A stretch of 64,000 nt of DNA from Ktedonobacteraceae bacterium (GTDB taxonomy: Bacteria > Chloroflexota > Ktedonobacteria > Ktedonobacterales > Ktedonobacteraceae), in assembly GCA_035653615.1 (NCBI GenBank), contig DASRBN010000009.1, positions 1 through 64,000 on the forward strand. Reading direction: 5' to 3'. A model generated the notes under the pieces. That model was not told where the DNA came from and searched no databases. It saw only the letters and a list, made by a program, of their open reading frames with translations. A program made the translations under genes and the position numbers. Below are positions 53,222 to 63,100 of the stretch, one piece after another. Numbering within the stretch: position 1 is the stretch's first letter; the number at the start of each line of letters is the position of its first letter.

Positions 53222-54442
53222 TTAAGACGATGTAGAAGTAATCAGATTCTGGGCGAGTGGCAGCAGGATGGTAAAGGTGCTGCCAACATCGGGAGTGCTT
53301 TCTACCTGGATACGGCCGCCATGATGCTGCACAATGGCCGAGACAATCGAGAGACCAAGGCCAGCTCCCCCTTTGTGACGAGAACGCGAGGAATCGGCGC
53401 GGTAAAAGCGGTCGAAAATGCGGGACTGCTTGTCGAAAGGAATGCCGATGCCTGTATCGGCGACGACGACGACGGCCCAACGATCCTTACGGTTGAAAGA
53501 GATGGTGACCTTGCCACCGGGACGGTTGTAATAAATCGCATTCTCGATCAGATTGCTGAAGGCGCGTGCCAGCAGCGGGCCATTGCCGCGCACGACGCCC
53601 TCGCCATCACTCTCAAGTTGTAGCTCTATCTGCCGCATGCTGGCGATGTACTCCAGGTCGCAGACGACCTCTTCCAACAATGAGGCCAATGTTATTAGCT
53701 CGCCGGTAGATTGTTGTTCCGCGGTTGCCAGGATGAGCAGATCGGCGACGAGGCATTCGAGACGGGTTAATGCGCGTTCCTGCGTCGCGATCATGGCGCG
53801 GAAATCTTCCAGGTTGGCCTGGGGATCGCCGGCGACCACTTCGAGGTTGGTGCGCAGGGAGGCAAGGGGAGTACGCAGTTCGTGGGCGACATCGGCGACA
53901 AAACGCTTCTGTAGCTCAAACGTGCTTTGCAAGCGTGCTAACATGGCATCAAAGGTGTCGGCCAACTCCTTGACCTCGTCGGATGGGCCATCCAGCGCCA
54001 GGCGGGTATTGAGCGTGTTTGCCTCAATGCGCCTGGCGGCGGCGCTAACTTTTCTCACCGGGCGCAAAGCCATGCCCGCGAGCCAGTAGGCGCCAATACC
54101 TCCTAGCACAGTGATGGCAGCCAGGCCGATCAGGGAGATGTTGCGCAATTCAAGCAAGAGGGCAAATTCGAGTGGATTGGCTGCTCTCCGGTAGATGTCA
54201 CCGGCAGCAGGCCTGGTGAAAGAACCCGCGGGTAGCGGGCCGCTTTGCTGCGTCCTGGTAGGCGTAAGGATATGGTAGCGAATAATATTGGGGAAGCGCT
54301 CGAGGGCCGTGGTGTTTATGAAGAGCAGCAGGGCAAAGCTGAGAACGAATACCAGCGTGGCAGAGCCAAGCGCCAGTCGTATTCGTAAAGGAAGGCGTCG
54401 CTTTTTCCACAGGCGGAAAGGGTTGAGCTGCCGCATTCTCAT
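53222..54442 (-). CDS. Sensor histidine kinase
   Basis: A 406-residue kinase: membrane helices at about 20-40 and 100-125 enclosing a short sensor loop, HAMP, HisKA with the phospho-acceptor His in DVAHELRTPLASL, N box in NLIENAIYYNRPGG, and GxG motifs VVVADTGIGIP and GGAGLGLSIV. It passes phosphate to the response regulator whose stop codon overlaps its start by 4 bases. The short sensor loop suggests it senses a membrane or wall signal, perhaps together with the lipoprotein. It likely controls the exporter. Confidence 0.95.
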   Translation of the reverse strand: MRMRQLNPFRLWKKRRLPLRIRLALGSATLVFVLSFALLLFINTTALERFPNIIRYHILTPTRTQQSGPLPAGSFTRPAAGDIYRRAANPLEFALLLELRNISLIGLAAITVLGGIGAYWLAGMALRPVRKVSAAARRIEANTLNTRLALDGPSDEVKELADTFDAMLARLQSTFELQKRFVADVAHELRTPLASLRTNLEVVAGDPQANLEDFRAMIATQERALTRLECLVADLLILATAEQQSTGELITLASLLEEVVCDLEYIASMRQIELQLESDGEGVVRGNGPLLARAFSNLIENAIYYNRPGGKVTISFNRKDRWAVVVVADTGIGIPFDKQSRIFDRFYRADSSRSRHKGGAGLGLSIVSAIVQHHGGRIQVESTPDVGSTFTILLPLAQNLITSTSS

Positions 54443-55152
54443 AATGATGCCTCCACGAGTTGCTGCGTACCGGGGGAAGCAGGCGAGCCAACGCGATAGC
54501 CCTGACCGACAATGGTTTCGATGTAACGCGGGGTTTCGGCGATATCTTCGAGCTTGCGGCGCAACGAATTGATATGGACGCGCACGGTATTTGTAAGCGG
54601 GTTGGCCTGCATATCCCAGACATGCTCCAACAACATCTCCTGGCTGACGATTTCACCCTGGTGGCGCAGCAGGTATTCAAGAATGCCGAACTCCTTGGAG
54701 GTCAGTTCCAATCGCCGATTGCCCTGCCAGACGACGCGCGTTGTAGGGTCCAGCTTCAGGTCTTGATATTGCAACAAAGGAGAGCGCACACGCCTATCGC
54801 GGCGCAGCAAGGCGCGCACGCGCGCGGTGAGTTCGCCGAAATGGAAAGGCTTGACGAGGTAATCGTCGGCGCCGAGATCGAGGCCGGTGATACGTTCATC
54901 GGGTTGATCGCGGGCGGTGAGGATAAGAATGAGCAGGGAAGACCTGGCGGCCCGCAGGCAGCGGCAGACTTCGAGGCCATCCATTTCGGGCAGGTTGAGG
55001 TCGAGAATAGCGAGATCGTAGTCGTTGACCATGGCAAACTCAAGCCCCTGCATACCATCGAAGGCCAGGTCTACGGCGTACCCCTGCTGGCGCAGACCTC
55101 TAGCCAATGCATGGGCCAGGTCGGCTTCATCGTCAACGACTAGCAATCTCAT
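54439..55152 (-). CDS. OmpR-type response regulator of the export locus
   Basis: A 237-residue regulator: receiver with VVDDE at residues 5-9, phospho-acceptor Asp51 (LAILDLNLPEMDG), Lys in DDYLVKPFHF, then a winged helix (LTSKEFGILEYLLRHQGEI, NTVRVHINSLRRKLED). ATG at 55152 after GAGGGA; the frame is open from 55191. It opens the minus-strand unit of regulator, kinase, lipoprotein, adaptor, ATPase and permease, and so is likely its own regulator. Confidence 0.95.
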   Translation of the reverse strand: MRLLVVDDEADLAHALARGLRQQGYAVDLAFDGMQGLEFAMVNDYDLAILDLNLPEMDGLEVCRCLRAARSSLLILILTARDQPDERITGLDLGADDYLVKPFHFGELTARVRALLRRDRRVRSPLLQYQDLKLDPTTRVVWQGNRRLELTSKEFGILEYLLRHQGEIVSQEMLLEHVWDMQANPLTNTVRVHINSLRRKLEDIAETPRYIETIVGQGYRVGSPASPGTQQLVEASL

Positions 55153-55244
55153 AGATTCCCTCGCTTTTTGATCTCGGCCAAAGTATAGCAAGCGGTTTTC
55201 AGGAAATTTACAGGGATTTGTAAAAAGATTGTAAAGTGAGGGAC

Positions 55245-55353
55245 AAAGGGCCGATCATGCATTTTACCAAAGCATTCCAGCAAGGGATAAAGGGCCGATC
55301 ATGCATTTTACCAAAGTATTCCAACAAGGGATAAAGGGCCGATTGATCGGCCC
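55245..55353. repeat. 44-bp tandem repeat with GGGCCGAT core
   Basis: Two copies of a 44-bp unit (55245-55288 and 55289-55332; AAAGGGCCGATCATGC at the start) differ at two or three bases and are followed by a shortened third copy ending in GGGCCGATTGATCGGCCC (55336-55353). It lies between the response regulator start and the DUF4012 stop. Confidence 0.85.
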
Positions 55354-55365
55354 GGTGTTGGTAAT

Positions 55366-58300
55366 TTATTTCTTTTTGAGGATGGGGAGGGCGAAAACCC
55401 TGTCGGCGACCAGCGCGCCATTGAAATTATAAGGCTTGAGGCCCTTGATGGCGCTGGTGTCGATGCTGATCTGGATGGTTGGGATATAGCCGCCCTGCTT
55501 CTGCACGAGCAACTGGTATGGAGACTGACCAGGAGTATGCTTGACGACATGCGGAACATACCACGAGAGGGTGATGTACGAGATGCAGTTTTTGGGCGTG
55601 ACGGTTAAACCACCCCACATGGCCCTTCCAGGCATATCGCTGGTAAGCTCCGTAGGAGCGCCAACGCCGTCGATAGGCCAGCTGGTGAAGCCCTTGCCGG
55701 GAACATAGGCGTTCTGACCAAGCGCGTAATCGCCATCGGGACAATAACGCTCGTTGCCGGGAAACATGGTGAGATACTGCTGGCAACCAGGCGGCACTCC
55801 ACCATTGCCGTTGCCATTACCTTTTCCGGTACCGCCGTTGCCACCACCGGGCGTCCCACCAGTACCACCACCAGGAGTGCCGCCCGTACCTCCGGGAGAG
55901 CCGGGTCCGCAGAGTGGTTTGCCGGTATCAAAGCCGTCGCCATACAGCAACTGCGCGTCTTGCGGCGCGTAGACGCGGATATAGTCGGCATACGTATCGT
56001 AGCCGTAGACGGGACCGGTTTGCTGGTAGTTGAGGGTGATGGTAAGAGTATGCGTCGCTCCACCCTGCGCGTCGAGTACGACGTTGTCTTGCTCGGTGGT
56101 ATGGACGTACTGGCTGGCCTTGCTGATGCTGATATTTGCCTGCACGACCATGAAGCCATCCTGCCGGGTAAAGGTAGACATGCCGCCGGCATAGCCATGG
56201 GCGACAAGCCATGCCTCGGCCTGCGGATCTGAGAAGTAGATTTCGAGGTCGTGGGATTGAATGTCCTTCACGGCCTTCTGCATAACGGTCATGAGTTGTT
56301 TGATGGAGAGGTGGCGCACTTTGTCGAGCAGGATTTTGCCGAGCAGGGATGTGAAGGCCTTGCGGGTAGCGGCATTGTTGGTGCCGGTTTTCTCTCGCTG
56401 CAACTGGATGGCCTGCTGGTTTTGCTGGTAATAGTGCAGCTTGTCCTCGAGATTCTGGGCGGTAATCGTCTCATGGTATTCCGGGACCTGGATAGGGCCG
56501 GTCACCTCGAGCACATGCGAGATGAGAGTGGGCGTGAACGAGATATCGCCATCTACGGGGCCACCGCCTTCCTCCTGGAAAACCTGCATGGCCAGTTTCG
56601 CGGAGGTGGGATAGTCGCCGGAGAGATTGGCATCGCGCAGGCCCCAGTTGCCGAAGTTCATCCAGCTGCGATATTGCGGTGGGGCGGGTCTACCCAGTTC
56701 GGTGCCGTTGCCCGCGTAGTCGAGTTCGGTGACATCTTGCAGCGTGAAAGGCGCCATGCGGCCATTGGAGATGGTGAGGATGCCATATTGGCCGGTAAAG
56801 CCTCCGCTGGGGCGCAGTTCGGCGTTATCCATGGTCTGGACCAGGAAGCGGCGTGGATGGCCTATGCCGAGCAGCCATGAGACGATGCCCGTAACTCCCT
56901 GCGCCTGGGTAATGAGGCTTTGCGCCTTCGGCATCAGGGCAAGGACAGAAGTAAGCTCTGTTTTCTGCTTATCGCTGATGGGCAGGTCCTGTATGGAGAC
57001 CTGGCTCATTTGAGTCTGTATGTCATTGATGTAATACTGGGCATGCACAAGAGCGCCCTCGGCATCAGAGACATCGGCTGCTGTGATGAGCGGTGCATTG
57101 GAACCACTTGAGAGCGGCGAGCCGTGCAGGATATTGGCTCCGAGCAGGGCCACGCCCAGCAACTCGTTGCCCATATGAGAGACATCGAGACCGACCTGCA
57201 CGAGATGACGAGCCATGCCGAGCTGGTTACTGTATTGAGGCGCAACGTCATCGACGAGAGAGGCGATATCGGAACGATTGACCAGTTGCTGCAATTCAAG
57301 AAAGTCGCTCCCGGCCTGTGTGAGATCTTTCTGGGCCTGGTGCAATTTAGCGGCATTGAGCGCGGCTGTGGGATCGCTTTTTGAGATGGGAAGAAGGTCC
57401 TTGACGGCAAGAAGGTTGTTCACGCCATCCAGAGCAACACCGCGAATATGCGCGTAGGTACTGTACGCGGCAAGTCCTGTGCCCACGGGTATCAAGAGAA
57501 CCATCAGCATGGCAGCCGCGACGGCCCCACTGAGGATGGCGGCTTGCCGTCGTCGCACGCGCTGGAGTCGTTCGCTGCGCATCCTTCGTTTGCGTATCCT
57601 GCGATCCTTATGGACCATGCGAACAGGGGCGCGATAGAGCGAGGTTGGGCGATAGGGTTGAAGCGCCATCCGCTCTGGAAAGTGAAGGGATGGGGCTTCC
57701 CCACTCCCGTCGGCCATGCTGGGATCACTTACGCTTGCAGGTGCCGGTTCGGCCTGGGCGGAGCAAGCTCCCCCTTCCCCCTCCACCACAGCCCCGGTCC
57801 CTACTTCCTGCTCCTCTTCGCCAGGTAAATCATCGATGGATGTCGCATCCGTTTCGTTCGCTTGCTTGCCAGTATCCAGGCATCGCCGGTCTATTTTGTC
57901 CGTCTCATCCGGATCGACTTCAGTGGGGAGAGGGATAGAGCATGGTGCAGAAGTTAGCCGGTCTATTTTGTCCGTCTCATCCGGATCGATCTCAACCGGG
58001 GTATCATTCGCGTCGATTACGGCAGGCTCAGCATGTAATGCGGCTCCGGCAGCTATTTTTCCGGTTACAGGCTCTTCCCCGGTTATTCTTTCCTCTTGTT
58101 GTTCTTGCAATTGAGCAGGAGGAATGGGTGTGACTGGCAATGCTGTAGCTGTTTGAGTTTTTTTGATCGCTCCGCGCTCGGCAGTATCTTCTTCATCGCC
58201 ATCGTGTTCATTGTTGGGGGTAGCGGCGCCATTACCGGAAACAGGCGCGGGTGTGTGGTCAATAACGGTGATGCCGGGAACGAGGGCGCGATACCCCCAT

Positions 58301-58554
58301 GGCGTTCCATCCTCATGCCGCATCAGGCACTTTTTAATCAGTCTCTTGAGGGTTCTGGGCGAAAGGTGATACTGGTAGGCTATTTCATTGAGAGGCTGCT
58401 GCGATGTCAGGTAGGCATGTACAGCGGCTTTGCGTTTCGCGAAGTATTTTCTTTCGCGCGCGCTGAGTTCAGCAATATTTACCTCTGCCCACGAGGTAAT
58501 ATCGGGCCTGTCCCTGTCTACTGTAGGGAAATCTACCAGGGGTACAGAAGACAC
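55366..58554 (-). CDS. DUF4012 membrane protein with N-terminal helix-turn-helix
   Basis: A 1062-residue protein. Residues 20-100 resemble a helix-turn-helix of the transposase/Mu-C type (KRKAAVHAYLTSQQPLNEIA and YHLSPRTLKRLIKK). A charged linker (100-330) follows, with a DPDETDKIDR unit repeated 24 codons apart, encoded by an exact 33-bp direct repeat (57885-57917, 57957-57989). After a basic stretch comes one membrane helix (about 345-370), then DUF4012: RFLVQTMDNAELRPSGGFTG and YGILTISNGRMAPFTLQDV. A Gly-rich spacer and a beta domain end it. DUF4012 proteins are exported and tied to surface polymers. The DNA-binding-like part on the same chain is unusual. Confidence 0.82.
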   Translation of the reverse strand: MSSVPLVDFPTVDRDRPDITSWAEVNIAELSARERKYFAKRKAAVHAYLTSQQPLNEIAYQYHLSPRTLKRLIKKCLMRHEDGTPWGYRALVPGITVIDHTPAPVSGNGAATPNNEHDGDEEDTAERGAIKKTQTATALPVTPIPPAQLQEQQEERITGEEPVTGKIAAGAALHAEPAVIDANDTPVEIDPDETDKIDRLTSAPCSIPLPTEVDPDETDKIDRRCLDTGKQANETDATSIDDLPGEEEQEVGTGAVVEGEGGACSAQAEPAPASVSDPSMADGSGEAPSLHFPERMALQPYRPTSLYRAPVRMVHKDRRIRKRRMRSERLQRVRRRQAAILSGAVAAAMLMVLLIPVGTGLAAYSTYAHIRGVALDGVNNLLAVKDLLPISKSDPTAALNAAKLHQAQKDLTQAGSDFLELQQLVNRSDIASLVDDVAPQYSNQLGMARHLVQVGLDVSHMGNELLGVALLGANILHGSPLSSGSNAPLITAADVSDAEGALVHAQYYINDIQTQMSQVSIQDLPISDKQKTELTSVLALMPKAQSLITQAQGVTGIVSWLLGIGHPRRFLVQTMDNAELRPSGGFTGQYGILTISNGRMAPFTLQDVTELDYAGNGTELGRPAPPQYRSWMNFGNWGLRDANLSGDYPTSAKLAMQVFQEEGGGPVDGDISFTPTLISHVLEVTGPIQVPEYHETITAQNLEDKLHYYQQNQQAIQLQREKTGTNNAATRKAFTSLLGKILLDKVRHLSIKQLMTVMQKAVKDIQSHDLEIYFSDPQAEAWLVAHGYAGGMSTFTRQDGFMVVQANISISKASQYVHTTEQDNVVLDAQGGATHTLTITLNYQQTGPVYGYDTYADYIRVYAPQDAQLLYGDGFDTGKPLCGPGSPGGTGGTPGGGTGGTPGGGNGGTGKGNGNGNGGVPPGCQQYLTMFPGNERYCPDGDYALGQNAYVPGKGFTSWPIDGVGAPTELTSDMPGRAMWGGLTVTPKNCISYITLSWYVPHVVKHTPGQSPYQLLVQKQGGYIPTIQISIDTSAIKGLKPYNFNGALVADRVFALPILKKK

Positions 58555-58920
58555 GGCTCACCTCCGTTAACAAAAACATTCCGGTTGTGCGAACAGCAGG
58601 ACGATCACAAGGATACGCCCCCACACGAAGTACAGAGGCGACCTCACAGCTTCCCACAGGTACGCCGCTGCTCTACCAACAGTGGATTCTGAGCTGCGCT
58701 CAGAATCCACTGACCATCTCAAAGATACACCCTACCCTGGTGGATGAAATACGAGGGCGATCACAGTGCTTCCCTGCCCTGTACAAAACACCAGAGCCAT
58801 GACGAGGACACATAACGCAGGGTAACGAATTGCTCTCTGTCCTATAATACAAGACGCAGCAAACAGCGAAAGTGTTGCAAATTTTTCGATATAGTGCCCA
58901 TTTCTACCCGGCAGGCCTGC
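58555..58920. other. Intergenic region with a perfect hairpin
   Basis: No gene is seen between the DUF4012 start and the galU stop (both minus). It holds weak matches to the GGGCGACC-type repeat family (GGACGATCACAAGGATACGCC near 58600) and the hairpin at 58680-58712. Confidence 0.45.
58680..58712. terminator. 15-bp perfect hairpin downstream of galU
   Basis: CAGTGGATTCTGAGC and GCTCAGAATCCACTG pair perfectly over 15 bp with a 3-base loop. No T run follows on either strand, so it may be an RNA stability or attenuation element and not a classic terminator. Confidence 0.5.
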
Positions 58921-59793
58921 TTATCCCTCTTCCTTCAGCGCCTGCCGCATGTATTCTTTTAGCGCCGGAGCGATATCGGGGCGCTTGAGGGCGTAGGCAA
59001 TCGAGGTGGTAAGCAGTCCGAGGGGATTGCCGGTATCGTAGCGCAGGCCGGTGAAGCGCAGGCCATAGCAATGGCCCGTCCTGGCCTGCATCTCTATAGC
59101 ATCGGTGACCTGAATCTCGCCGCCCGCGCCAGGAGGAGTTTTTTCCAGCAGCGCAAAGATATCGGGCGTCAGAATGTAACGGCCCGCGACGCCAAGATTG
59201 GAGGGCGCCTCTTCGGGCCTGGGTTTTTCGACCAGGTGCGTGACCTTGACGACGTTATCGCCCAGGTCCTCAACGGCTGCTATGCCATAAGAAGATACCT
59301 GTTCAGGCGGTGAAATAAATAGCGAGAGTACAGAACCGCCATAGCGTTCGTGAATCTTCATCATGTCGGGCAGAATGGGAGTTTCTGGCGCGACCAGTTC
59401 ATCTCCCAGCATGACGATAAATGGTTCGTCGCCCACCAGCTCTTTGGCGCGCAGGACGGCATGGCCCAATCCAAGGGGTTCGAGTTGCCTCACCGCGGCA
59501 TAGGTAGCCATCGTCTGCACGTGACGCAGCGCTTCCAACTCCTTGCGTTTCCCCTTGCGTTCGAGGGCTGCTTCCAGTTCGGGAAACGCATCGAAATGGT
59601 CTTCGATGCTGCGCTTGCTGCGGCTGGTCACGAAAATAATCTCCTCGACCCCAGCTGCGACGGCTTCTTCCACGATATATTGCAACGTTGGTTTATCAAC
59701 GAGTGGCAGCAACTCTTTCGGCACGACTTTGCTGGCCGGCAACACCCTGGTGCCAAGCCCGGCGACGGGCAGCACCGCCTTACGAATACGCAT
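58921..59793 (-). CDS. galU: UTP--glucose-1-phosphate uridylyltransferase
   Basis: A 290-residue nucleotidyltransferase. AVLPVAGLGTRVLPASKVVPKELLPLVDKP is the activator-binding start, with FVTSRSKRSIEDHFD, VMLGDELV (metal site), VEKPRPEEAPS and GLRYDTGNPLG all in place. It makes UDP-glucose from UTP and glucose-1-phosphate, which feeds cell-wall glycans and the glycosyltransferases at 12-16 kb. Length is as expected. GAGGTGG lies before the ATG. The CRISPR leader lies directly upstream on the other strand. Confidence 0.96.
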   Translation of the reverse strand: MRIRKAVLPVAGLGTRVLPASKVVPKELLPLVDKPTLQYIVEEAVAAGVEEIIFVTSRSKRSIEDHFDAFPELEAALERKGKRKELEALRHVQTMATYAAVRQLEPLGLGHAVLRAKELVGDEPFIVMLGDELVAPETPILPDMMKIHERYGGSVLSLFISPPEQVSSYGIAAVEDLGDNVVKVTHLVEKPRPEEAPSNLGVAGRYILTPDIFALLEKTPPGAGGEIQVTDAIEMQARTGHCYGLRFTGLRYDTGNPLGLLTTSIAYALKRPDIAPALKEYMRQALKEEG

Positions 59794-59845
59794 GCATCCA
59801 CCTCATTTATTTTTAAGTTCAGCTCGCGAATAGCCACGATCCTTC

Positions 59846-59878
59846 AGGGCGGCCGCAAGGTTCACAGGTAGCGCCCTT
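59846..59878. repeat. GGGCGACC-type dispersed palindrome
   Basis: AGGGCGGCCGCAAGG (59846-59860) and GCGCCCTTA enclose a short loop. It is a diverged copy of the family, placed at the left end of the CRISPR leader. Confidence 0.55.
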
Positions 59879-60140
59879 ACAGCTATTGTAGGAGATTGCG
59901 AGGTGCAGGTCAAATCAGGGACCTCTCCCAGCACTTTTTTCGCCGGAGTTGAAATTCCCTAATTGCGAGGGAAGGAAATGTATCTCATTCATATAAGCTC
60001 AGCCGCGAGAGTCGTAGTGACGGATTCTCCACGCTCGATGCCTCGCATCACTTCCCAGGCGGGTTTAAGGCAAAACGCCCCAAAAATGATCGCTTTTTTG
60101 GTCGCTTCAGTGGCCCAAAAAACGCGTGCCTCGCAAACGC

Positions 60141-60169
60141 TTGCATCAAACGGCTTCCTATGCTATACT
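60141..60169 (+). promoter_or_regulatory. CRISPR array promoter
   Basis: TTGCAT (60141-60146), 17-base spacer, TATACT (60164-60169), with TATGC before the -10 (extended -10). The start site would fall at about 60176, only a few bases before repeat 1 (60182). The direction agrees with the array. Confidence 0.65.
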
Positions 60170-60181
60170 ACGGGGGTAGCA

Positions 60182-63100
60182 GGCTAAATAGCCTGGGACG
60201 CCCGTTGGGGATTGAAACCGTTCTTAATGCAGACGCGCCAATTAAACATTTTACGGCTAAATAGCCTGGGACGCCCGTTGGGGATTGAAACACTAAAAAC
60301 TACATCGAAAAAATGCCAGCATACTATGGCTAAATAGCCTGGGACGCCCGTTGGGGATTGAAACTAAAGAATGTAGCAGGGTTCTCACTCTGTATTGTAA
60401 TCGGCTAAATAGCCTGGGACGCCCGTTGGGGATTGAAACTAGGCGTAGCCAATTCCCCCCTCCTTGTTAATACGTAGGGCTAAATAGCCTGGGACGCCCG
60501 TTGGGGATTGAAACTCATACTTTCTTAGAACAGCTTTTTATGTAAGCCTTGGCTAAATAGCCTGGGACGCCCGTTGGGGATTGAAACGACGCGCTTTCAT
60601 GATGCCCATAACAGGGTAAGCATCGGCTAAATAGCCTGGGACGCCCGTTGGGGATTGAAACATAGTTACTTATCAAATGAATTTAGTAAATGGAGGTTGG
60701 CTAAATAGCCTGGGACGCCCGTTGGGGATTGAAACTGCCCTTAGCTTGCCCTACAGCGCCGCTAAGCCCGGGGCTAAATAGCCTGGGACGCCCGTTGGGG
60801 ATTGAAACAATCTCTACGGCTGCCAGCAGCAGCGTATCGGTCATCGGCTAAATAGCCTGGGACGCCCGTTGGGGATTGAAACTGCACGTCTTCTTCCACA
60901 TCGCCCTCCATCCATCCATCCGGCTAAATAGCCTGGGACGCCCGTTGGGGATTGAAACTATCGTGCTGCACGCCCTGTGGGAGCGCAAGGACGAAGGCTA
61001 AATAGCCTGGGACGCCCGTTGGGGATTGAAACGCCGGTCAAAACACCAGCAGGCGCGGTCAACACCAATGGGCTAAATAGCCTGGGACGCCCGTTGGGGA
61101 TTGAAACGAGCAAGATAGCGACCTATCGCACGTTCCATCACGAGGGCTAAATAGCCTGGGACGCCCGTTGGGGATTGAAACATACCCCTTGGAGTTCAGA
61201 TCATTGGCCAGTTGCTGGGGCTAAATAGCCTGGGACGCCCGTTGGGGATTGAAACGCCGCGAGGGCCGAGGTACCAAAGTTGACCCAATTTTGGCTAAAT
61301 AGCCTGGGACGCCCGTTGGGGATTGAAACTGTCCCCTCGAGCAGGGCTCCGGCGAAGCTGGCCCCGGCTAAATAGCCTGGGACGCCCGTTGGGGATTGAA
61401 ACGCGCGTCCACGGCACGGGCGGCATGAGGGCGAAACTCGGCTAAATAGCCTGGGACGCCCGTTGGGGATTGAAACGATGCCGCTGTAGCGACAGATCAG
61501 GCCGGCTGCATCACGGCTAAATAGCCTGGGACGCCCGTTGGGGATTGAAACTCCTTTTCATCTTCATCCAATGCAATCGACTTGTATCGGCTAAATAGCC
61601 TGGGACGCCCGTTGGGGATTGAAACCTATGAAAGGAAGTGCTGTTCTTCCAATGAAGAACCGGCTAAATAGCCTGGGACGCCCGTTGGGGATTGAAACTG
61701 CACATCAAATCCTGCCTCAAACAGAGTTTTCATATAGGCTAAATAGCCTGGGACGCCCGTTGGGGATTGAAACTCATTGTTCTTTCCTTTCCGGGACCTT
61801 GTCCCTGGGGGCTAAATAGCCTGGGACGCCCGTTGGGGATTGAAACGATACCGGAACCTCTACGAAGCAATTAACCGATGGCATGGCTAAATAGCCTGGG
61901 ACGCCCGTTGGGGATTGAAACACTCGAAGACGGTGAGTCCCTGAGATTGTGCGTAGGGGGCTAAATAGCCTGGGACGCCCGTTGGGGATTGAAACGGCAA
62001 GACATACCCGCGACCCCTGCCAGAGGAACTTCAGGCTAAATAGCCTGGGACGCCCGTTGGGGATTGAAACTGCACCCAGCCGTCAGCGACAAGCTGGTCT
62101 ACATTCTGGCTAAATAGCCTGGGACGCCCGTTGGGGATTGAAACTTTCTTGATCCATGTGAAAGCCCACTTGCCGTTGCCGGCTAAATAGCCTGGGACGC
62201 CCGTTGGGGATTGAAACTAACGCCTATTCTCAAATGTGGGTTGTTCGTCCCTATGGGGCTAAATAGCCTGGGACGCCCGTTGGGGATTGAAACGCAACAG
62301 CCCAATTGGAGCCGCTTGACGCCGGACTCCGGCTAAATAGCCTGGGACGCCCGTTGGGGATTGAAACTCAGCACGCCCAGTGGGAACGCTACCCCGACGA
62401 AATCGGCTAAATAGCCTGGGACGCCCGTTGGGGATTGAAACCATACGGACACGGTGTACACACAAGTCCAAGTGGACTGGCTAAATAGCCTGGGACGCCC
62501 GTTGGGGATTGAAACCTCTTTGCGCAACTCGGCAATCATGCGCTCGTAGTCGGCTAAATAGCCTGGGACGCCCGTTGGGGATTGAAACCAACACCTCTGA
62601 GTCCTCTGTTCGCAGATGGATTCATGGCTAAATAGCCTGGGACGCCCGTTGGGGATTGAAACAAAATTGAGCGAGCCGGACAGATCGCCGTGCGCTTGGC
62701 TAAATAGCCTGGGACGCCCGTTGGGGATTGAAACCTTGAGTTTGAACTCGAGGACCCCATTATTCCAATCCGGCTAAATAGCCTGGGACGCCCGTTGGGG
62801 ATTGAAACCCCTCGTTGGATGCGACCGCAATCGTGCCAGTGCCGGCTAAATAGCCTGGGACGCCCGTTGGGGATTGAAACTACATCGCCTCGGTCGGCAT
62901 GGTCTCTGTTGCCAGTGGCTAAATAGCCTGGGACGCCCGTTGGGGATTGAAACGGTCAGAAAAATCGACTTGCTCAATCAGCATGGTCGTGGGCTAAATA
63001 GCCTGGGACGCCCGTTGGGGATTGAAACCGTGATGAAGCTGGTTTGTAGGCGCGCCAGGGCAGGCGCGGGCTAAATAGCCTGGGACGCCCGTTGGGGATT

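Larger units (their letters stand above)
59794..60181 (+). other. CRISPR leader region
   Basis: This 388-base region separates galU (minus) from the array and holds no supported gene. It contains a dispersed GGGCGGCCGCAAGG repeat (59846-59878), an 8-bp hairpin TTTTTTGG/CCAAAAAA (60094-60101, 60115-60122), and the promoter at 60141-60169. The side of the array and the repeat ending ATTGAAAC suggest that it is the leader. Confidence 0.65.

Noticed and set aside
59963-60187. A 74-codon frame in the CRISPR leader
   Set aside because: No ribosome site, no domain, and its end runs into the first repeat. It covers the array promoter.
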